Part shown: positions 6,610 to 10,415 of the stretch, in pieces | Layout: every line of letters begins with the position of its first letter | Numbering within the stretch: the stretch's first letter is position 1 | NCBI GenBank assembly: GCA_035760685.1 | Contig: DASTSM010000197.1 | Span: 1-10,415 of the forward strand | Source: ZC4RG20 sp035760685 | Lineage (GTDB): Bacteria; Pseudomonadota; Gammaproteobacteria; Steroidobacterales; Rariloculaceae | Direction: 5' to 3' | DNA: 10,415 nt | Program-made: the position numbers and the translations under genes | Notes under the pieces: generated by a model | The model's input: only the letters and a program-made list of their open reading frames with translations | Told to the model about the DNA's origin: nothing | The model's database searches: none

Positions 6610-6627
6610 CTCGTCACGGACGAGGAG
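6610..6627 (+). promoter_or_regulatory. Hairpin overlapping the ribosome binding site
   Basis: CTCGTC-ACG-GACGAG (6610-6624) is a perfect 6-bp stem with a 3-nt loop. Its 3' arm covers the first half of the GAGGAG (6622-6627) that serves the ATG at 6635. It could hold back translation of the small protein. The effect is inferred from sequence only. Confidence 0.35.
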
Positions 6628-6634
6628 CAATACC

Positions 6635-6949
6635 ATGAATGCGCGTTACAACCTTCTGGGTTTTCTCGTAGTGCTGCTCTGCGGCAGCGCGCTCGCCGGC
6701 GAGCCGCCGGGCAGCGCGCCGAAGAGCGGCGCCGCGCCTGCCCCGGCCGCAAAGCACGATGCCATCGAAGAGATCGTGGTTCAGGCGCGACTTCCCGAGC
6801 CGCCCGCGCCGCCGCGCCCGGAGTTGGCGGTGCCTCGTTTCACGCCGCCGCCGCTGACGATCACCGAGCCGACGGTTCCCGCCGTGCCGGCCGCGTCGCC
6901 GGCCGTGCCCGACCGGCTCGCCGACGCAGGAACGAAGCCGAAGCTTTGA
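6635..6949 (+). CDS. Small exported proline-rich protein with TonB-box-like motif
   Basis: This is a protein of 104 residues that I do not recognise. Residues 1-21 are a clear Sec signal peptide (hydrophobic LLGFLVVLLCGSALA, cut before GEPPG). The only cysteine lies inside it and is not in a lipobox. The mature 83-residue chain is short and probably unstructured. An Ala/Pro segment comes first, then DAIEEIVVQAR at 42-52. This matches the TonB-box style of TonB-dependent receptors; compare LEEVIVTA in the receptor at the left of this window. Next is a Pro-rich stretch at 53-95 with 15 prolines in 43 residues. There is no plug or barrel. It could bind TonB or another periplasmic partner, or be a remnant of a receptor's N-terminus; both are inference. 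GAGGAG lies 7 nt before the ATG. It points the same way as the large transglutaminase-like gene 269 bp downstream, but probably belongs to a separate unit. Confidence 0.8.
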   Translation: MNARYNLLGFLVVLLCGSALAGEPPGSAPKSGAAPAPAAKHDAIEEIVVQARLPEPPAPPRPELAVPRFTPPPLTITEPTVPAVPAASPAVPDRLADAGTKPKL

Positions 6950-7218
6950 TCGGCGCCGCGCGCGCTCGCGCCGAAGCGCGACGCACGCTCGGCGGCGAGT
7001 AGACGGCGGCGCGCGCCGCGGCGTCGGTACGGCGCCGCGCGCTTTTCGGCTGCACGTGCGTCTGCCGGGTCCGGAGCTCGCGGTCTCGCTGCAGCCTCAC
7101 TGCACAAGCTGTACATAAGCTTCTCTGCCGCCAAAGAAAAGAATCGAAGAGACGATCGAAGTCCGCGGCCGCGTCGCGCTCGATACACGGCCGGGACACG
7201 AGATCATCGGGGGGCAAG
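6950..7218. other. Intergenic region before the DUF3857/transglutaminase gene
   Basis: This 269-bp stretch holds no convincing gene. The first 100 bases are GC-rich dyads. The rest becomes less GC-rich towards the next gene, with GTACATAA (7111-7118) inside an AAGCT...AGCTT dyad (7106-7122), then a purine-rich leader. GGGGGG at 7209-7214 is the likely ribosome binding site of the ATG at 7219. Confidence 0.55.
7006..7046 (+). terminator. Possible terminator after the small TonB-box gene
   Basis: A 14-nt perfect palindrome (7006-7019) is followed by complementary GC-rich blocks and then TTTT at 7043-7046. A bulged stem can form just before the T-run. The T-run is short, so this is weak support for termination. 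Confidence 0.25.
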
Positions 7219-9840
7219 ATGATCGGACCGAAGCAACGCGCTGCCCGACGCATCGCAGACGTCGGCCGAGGAGCCGTCTTTCTTCTGCTCGGCCTCACGG
7301 CCGTTCGGGCGGCCGCGCAGAGCGACCCTCCCCTGTACGCTTTCGACGACCCTGCATCCTGGATCGAGGTCAGAGAGCCGGACTACGCCGCAGCCGACGC
7401 GGCCGCTCATTCGAAGCAGGGAGCGTGGTTCCTGCTCTTCGATCGGCAGATCGACGTGACGGACCGGGGTGACGACTATTATCAGCACGTCGCGGTCGAG
7501 GCGACCGACGCCTCTGCCGTCGCCGACTTCTCGCAATTCAACCTGACGGTCGATCCGAGCTATCAATCGCTCGTCGTCCACCGCCTACGCGTCGTGCGCA
7601 ACGGCGACGTCATCGACGAGCGAGGGCTCGCACGGATCACCGCCCTGCCGCAGGAGACCGAGCTCAGCAACCGCGTCTACAACGGGCGCTACAACGTCAA
7701 CGTCCTGCTCTCCGACGTTCGCGTCGGCGACGTCGTCGAGATGTCGTACACCGTGCGTTCCATCGAGAGAATTTTTCCCGGCCACTTCGCGACGCGTCTC
7801 GGCACGGGATGGACGATGCCGCTTCATCGGCAATTCATTCGCGTCCGCTGGCCGGCGGCCCGCGCCCTGCGTTACCGGATGACCGACGGCTCGGCGGTTC
7901 CCGAGCCCCGCGCGGTCGGCAAGACCCGCGAGCTCGCGATGCAATGGACCGACGTCGCGCCGGTCGCCGTCGAGGCGGCGGCCCCGTCGTGGTACGACCC
8001 CTGGGCCTATCTCGAGATCAGCGACCTCGAGAGCTGGAAGGACGTGTCGCGTCTCGTGCGCCCGCTCTTCTCGATGCAGGGCCGCGCCCGCGCGGACGTC
8101 GGCGCCCTCGCGAAGACCATCGCCGCGCAGGGCGGCACCTCACTCGATCAGGCGCTCCGTGCGCTGCAATTCGTGCAGGAGGAGATCCGGTACACGAGCA
8201 TCGCGATCGGACGGGGCTCGTTCGAGCCCGCCGATCCCGATACCGTTCTGCAAAGGCGCTTCGGCGATTGCAAAGACAAGTCGCTGCTGCTCGCGGCGCT
8301 CCTGAACCGTCTCGGCATCGAGGCCGAGCCGGCGCTCGTCCATTCGTCGCGCGGGCGCCTCTTGCCGGACGCGCTGCCGACGCCGTACGCGTTCGATCAC
8401 GCGATCGTGCGGGCCAGCATCGGAGGCAATCTGTATTGGCTCGATGCGACGGAAGCGAAGCGCTACTCGCCGCTCTCGCCCGCGACGCCCGCGGATTTCG
8501 AGAACGCGCTGCCCATCGGCGGCTCCGACGGCCTCGAAGCGATACCGCGTCCCGCGCGCGCCGCCTCGCGGCAATACGTCACCACGTCGATCGACCTTCG
8601 CGACGCGAAGGCCGCGACGCTCACGATCACGACGCGCTACTCGGGCGTGCTCGCCGACGCCGTGCGGCCCGTGCTCGCGCGCGGCACGGCCGAGCAGCGG
8701 CGAGCGGACTATGCGCGCTACATCACGCAATACTATCCGAGCGCGCAACCGGCCGGACCGATCTCGATCCATGACGATCAGACGAATAACGTCGTCGAGA
8801 CGCGCGAGAGCTATCGGCTCGACCGCAGCTTCGAAGACAACGAGGACGGCCGGCCGTCCTTCATGATCTACGCAAACGAGCTTTATCCTTACGGCAACGC
8901 TCTCGGGATCGGCTCACGGAACGCGCCCCTGGCCGTCGCCTATCCCGTGAACGTGCATCAGCAGATCCTCGCCCGCCTTCCGCACGAGTGGTCCGTCCGG
9001 CCCGAAACGTGGCAGGTCGACGACCCGGCGTTTCGTTTCCGCGGCGAAGCCGCCTATTCGAACCGGACCCTTCGGCTCGACTACGAATACGTGGCGCTGG
9101 CCGACTACGTCGAGCCGGCCGATCTCGTGCGCTACCAGACCGATCGCGATCGAGTGCTCGACACGCTCGCTTACGTGCTCACCGACAAGCCGTCGGCGTC
9201 CGGCCGGCTCGCGCTCGCACCCGGGCCTCTGCTCGCGATTCTTCTGGCGCTCGGGCTCGGCATCTGGGCCGCCGTGCGGTGGGGGTACCGTTACGATCCG
9301 GCGCCGCTCGAGGCGCTCAAAGGAGCGCCGGCCGGCATCGGCGGCTGGCTCCTCCTGCCCGCAATCGGCGCTGCAGTGGGGCCCTTGGTATCCGTCTGGG
9401 CGGTCGCGGCATGGGCGCCGTTGGTCGAGGCGGCGACGTGGTATTCGTTCCCGAGCCTCGCGAACGAAGCCTACCGCCCGTGGGCGCACGCCGCCGTGCT
9501 CGCGATCGTGACCCTGACGGTGCTGCTCCTGATCGGCTCGGTGCTCACGTCGATCCTCTTCTTCAAGAAGCGGACGTCGGCGCCGGCGGCCTTCATCGCG
9601 CTCAATTGGCTCACCGTCGTCTTCTCGGCGGGCGTGATCCTATGGACGTCCGCGTCGGGCTTCGACGACTCCTCGGACGCCGCCGTCTCGATCGGCGGGA
9701 TCACGCGCGACGTCGTCGTCACGCTCGCGTGGACGCTCTATATGCTGCGCTCCGAGCGGGTCAAAGCGACGTTCGTCAGGCGCCTCCGCTCGCCGGCCGT
9801 CGCCGAGCGCGCGGCGCTCCCCGACGCGGCTCCGCCTTGA
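7219..9840 (+). CDS. DUF3857 / transglutaminase-like protein with C-terminal DUF2569 membrane module
   Basis: This is a protein of 873 residues. Residues 1-34 are a signal peptide (hydrophobic AVFLLLGLTAVRAAA, cut near AQ-SDPP). A DUF3857 domain (about 55-215) follows. A transglutaminase/papain-like domain (about 285-412) has an intact triad: Cys351 in RRFGDCKDKSLLLAALL, His394 in YAFDHAIV and Asp409 in YWLDATE. A beta-rich periplasmic stretch reaches about 660. A helix (about 668-687) then enters the membrane, followed by a DUF2569-like four-helix module starting at GGWLLLPAIG (708) and ending with YMLRSERVKATF. The catalytic domains should therefore sit in the periplasm, tethered to the inner membrane. 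Bacterial relatives may act as proteases or amide-bond enzymes on envelope substrates; the real substrate is unknown. Start: GGGGGG lies 4 nt before the ATG and the signal peptide begins directly after it. The 3' end overlaps the convergent TetR gene by 65 bp. Confidence 0.92.
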   Translation: MIGPKQRAARRIADVGRGAVFLLLGLTAVRAAAQSDPPLYAFDDPASWIEVREPDYAAADAAAHSKQGAWFLLFDRQIDVTDRGDDYYQHVAVEATDASAVADFSQFNLTVDPSYQSLVVHRLRVVRNGDVIDERGLARITALPQETELSNRVYNGRYNVNVLLSDVRVGDVVEMSYTVRSIERIFPGHFATRLGTGWTMPLHRQFIRVRWPAARALRYRMTDGSAVPEPRAVGKTRELAMQWTDVAPVAVEAAAPSWYDPWAYLEISDLESWKDVSRLVRPLFSMQGRARADVGALAKTIAAQGGTSLDQALRALQFVQEEIRYTSIAIGRGSFEPADPDTVLQRRFGDCKDKSLLLAALLNRLGIEAEPALVHSSRGRLLPDALPTPYAFDHAIVRASIGGNLYWLDATEAKRYSPLSPATPADFENALPIGGSDGLEAIPRPARAASRQYVTTSIDLRDAKAATLTITTRYSGVLADAVRPVLARGTAEQRRADYARYITQYYPSAQPAGPISIHDDQTNNVVETRESYRLDRSFEDNEDGRPSFMIYANELYPYGNALGIGSRNAPLAVAYPVNVHQQILARLPHEWSVRPETWQVDDPAFRFRGEAAYSNRTLRLDYEYVALADYVEPADLVRYQTDRDRVLDTLAYVLTDKPSASGRLALAPGPLLAILLALGLGIWAAVRWGYRYDPAPLEALKGAPAGIGGWLLLPAIGAAVGPLVSVWAVAAWAPLVEAATWYSFPSLANEAYRPWAHAAVLAIVTLTVLLLIGSVLTSILFFKKRTSAPAAFIALNWLTVVFSAGVILWTSASGFDDSSDAAVSIGGITRDVVVTLAWTLYMLRSERVKATFVRRLRSPAVAERAALPDAAPP

Positions 9841-10415
9841 CGCACTCGGCAAGCAACGTCCGCGCCGCCCAAACGCACACCTCTTCGGCCTCCTCCGGCT
9901 CAAGGCCGCGGACGTCGCGCAGCACGATCATCGCCTCCCAGCCGATGAGCAAGGTCAGCGCGGAAACCAACCGCTCGAATCGCTTGCGCGGAATCGCGGC
10001 GCGCAGGGGCTCGAGCGCGCGCTCGATCCACTCGACGCGTCGGTAGCCTCGTATCGGCGGCTGGCCGGGCTCGCGCCTCGCGCCCGCGCCGACGGTGTGG
10101 CGGATGATCGTGCGGCCCAAATGCTCCGTCTCCGCAAATCCTTGATGCGTCGCGCGCACGAGCGCCTCGATGCGATCCCCGGGATCCTCGCCGGCTTCGA
10201 AGCGCGGCTCCACGGTCGCGCGCGACGCTTCGAGCGCGGCGTCCGCGAGCAGATGCTCGAGCGTCGGGAAGTAAAGGTAGACGGTGCGCCGCGAGACCTC
10301 GGCCGCCTCGGCGATCTCGGCGACGGACGGGCTGCCGCCGCGCGCCATGAGCCCGACGGCGGCCTCGATGATCGCCCTGCGGGTGCGGCGCCGCTGCCGC
10401 TCGCGGCCGCCGCCG
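9776..10415 (-). CDS. TetR/AcrR-family transcriptional regulator (5' end beyond window edge)
   Basis: This encodes a dimeric DNA-binding repressor; 212 residues are visible. The N-terminal helix-turn-helix domain is clear. After a basic lead-in (RERQRRRTRRAIIEAAVGLM) come SVAEIAEAAEVSRRTVYLYFP and LEHLLADAAL, the standard TetR pattern. The frame is open to the right edge, and the basic lead-in precedes the Met at 10348, so that Met is not the start: it would cut off helix 1. The ligand domain (about 65-190 of the visible part) is diverse and gives no ligand. The Arg-rich tail (PRRGAPRARRRPASGGA) lies on the strand opposite the last codons of the transglutaminase-like gene and may simply reflect read-on after loss of an earlier stop. 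TetR genes usually regulate themselves and a neighbour; here that neighbour would lie beyond the right edge. Confidence 0.9.
   Translation of the reverse strand, partial: GGGRERQRRRTRRAIIEAAVGLMARGGSPSVAEIAEAAEVSRRTVYLYFPTLEHLLADAALEASRATVEPRFEAGEDPGDRIEALVRATHQGFAETEHLGRTIIRHTVGAGARREPGQPPIRGYRRVEWIERALEPLRAAIPRKRFERLVSALTLLIGWEAMIVLRDVRGLEPEEAEEVCVWAARTLLAECVKAEPRRGAPRARRRPASGGA

Larger units (their letters stand above)
6274..6634. other. Non-coding region upstream of the small TonB-box protein
   Basis: No convincing gene was found in these 361 bp. In order they hold a GC stem-loop (6313-6335), a 16-bp imperfect tandem repeat (6374-6405), a 7-bp dyad (6395-6417) abutting a -10-like CATAAT (6419-6424), a second -10-like TATGAT (6555-6560) with TTAACA at 6528-6533, and a hairpin over the ribosome binding site (6610-6624). 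The 5' leader of the downstream gene could be roughly 70 to 200 nt, depending on which -10 box is used. Confidence 0.6.

Noticed and set aside
6607..7002. Overlapping open frame starting at 6607 across the small TonB-box gene
   Set aside because: Translation is Arg/Ala-rich with no features. The overlapping frame has a signal peptide, a ribosome binding site and sensible composition.
7106..7122. LexA-type operator at CTGTACATAAGC
   Set aside because: Only the CTGTA half fits; the CAG half-site and its spacing are absent.
10346..10348. Met at 10348 as the TetR start
   Set aside because: The residues before it (TRRAIIEAAVGL) form helix 1 of the TetR DNA-binding domain in the same open frame, so the start must lie beyond the window edge.

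Overview
The window is GC-rich chromosomal DNA (roughly two thirds G+C by eye) from a Gram-negative bacterium. A TonB-dependent outer-membrane receptor, a beta-class (bacterial) glutathione S-transferase of the GstA type and a DUF3857/transglutaminase exported protein together suggest a proteobacterium. My best guess is a gammaproteobacterium of the Steroidobacter/Nevskiales/Xanthomonadales kind. That placement is inference from gene content and protein style only. I see no tRNA, rRNA, CRISPR array, insertion sequence, integrase or phage gene.

Layout, left to right. (1) A TonB-dependent receptor on the minus strand starts at a GTG at 2463 and runs off the left edge, with 821 residues visible. 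(2) A divergent 372-bp gap (2464-2835) leads to two tightly coupled plus-strand genes: gstA-type glutathione S-transferase (2836-3441), then an exported HExxH metallopeptidase-like protein (3438-4109) whose GTG start overlaps the gstA stop. (3) 4110-5404 looks like a decayed ABC-2 type exporter. It holds a short stretch resembling the C-terminal end of an ATPase, with no Walker motifs anywhere in the window, followed by a multi-spanning membrane protein with no convincing start. (4) A Bax inhibitor-1/YccA family membrane protein (5515-6273) has a strong ribosome binding site. (5) A 361-bp non-coding stretch contains a GC hairpin, a tandem repeat and a dyad beside a -10-like box, and a hairpin over the next ribosome binding site. 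(6) A small exported proline-rich protein (6635-6949) carries a TonB-box-like motif but no receptor domain. (7) A large exported and membrane-anchored protein follows (7219-9840), with DUF3857, a transglutaminase-like domain with an intact Cys-His-Asp triad, and a C-terminal four-helix DUF2569 module. (8) A TetR-family regulator on the minus strand enters from the right edge; its 3' end overlaps the previous gene by 65 bp.

Most of the genes encode envelope or exported proteins, but they do not form one recognisable pathway. The clearest functional unit is the coupled GST/HExxH pair. The most unusual single item is the small orphan TonB-box protein with its structured leader. No complete new defence or biosynthetic system is evident.
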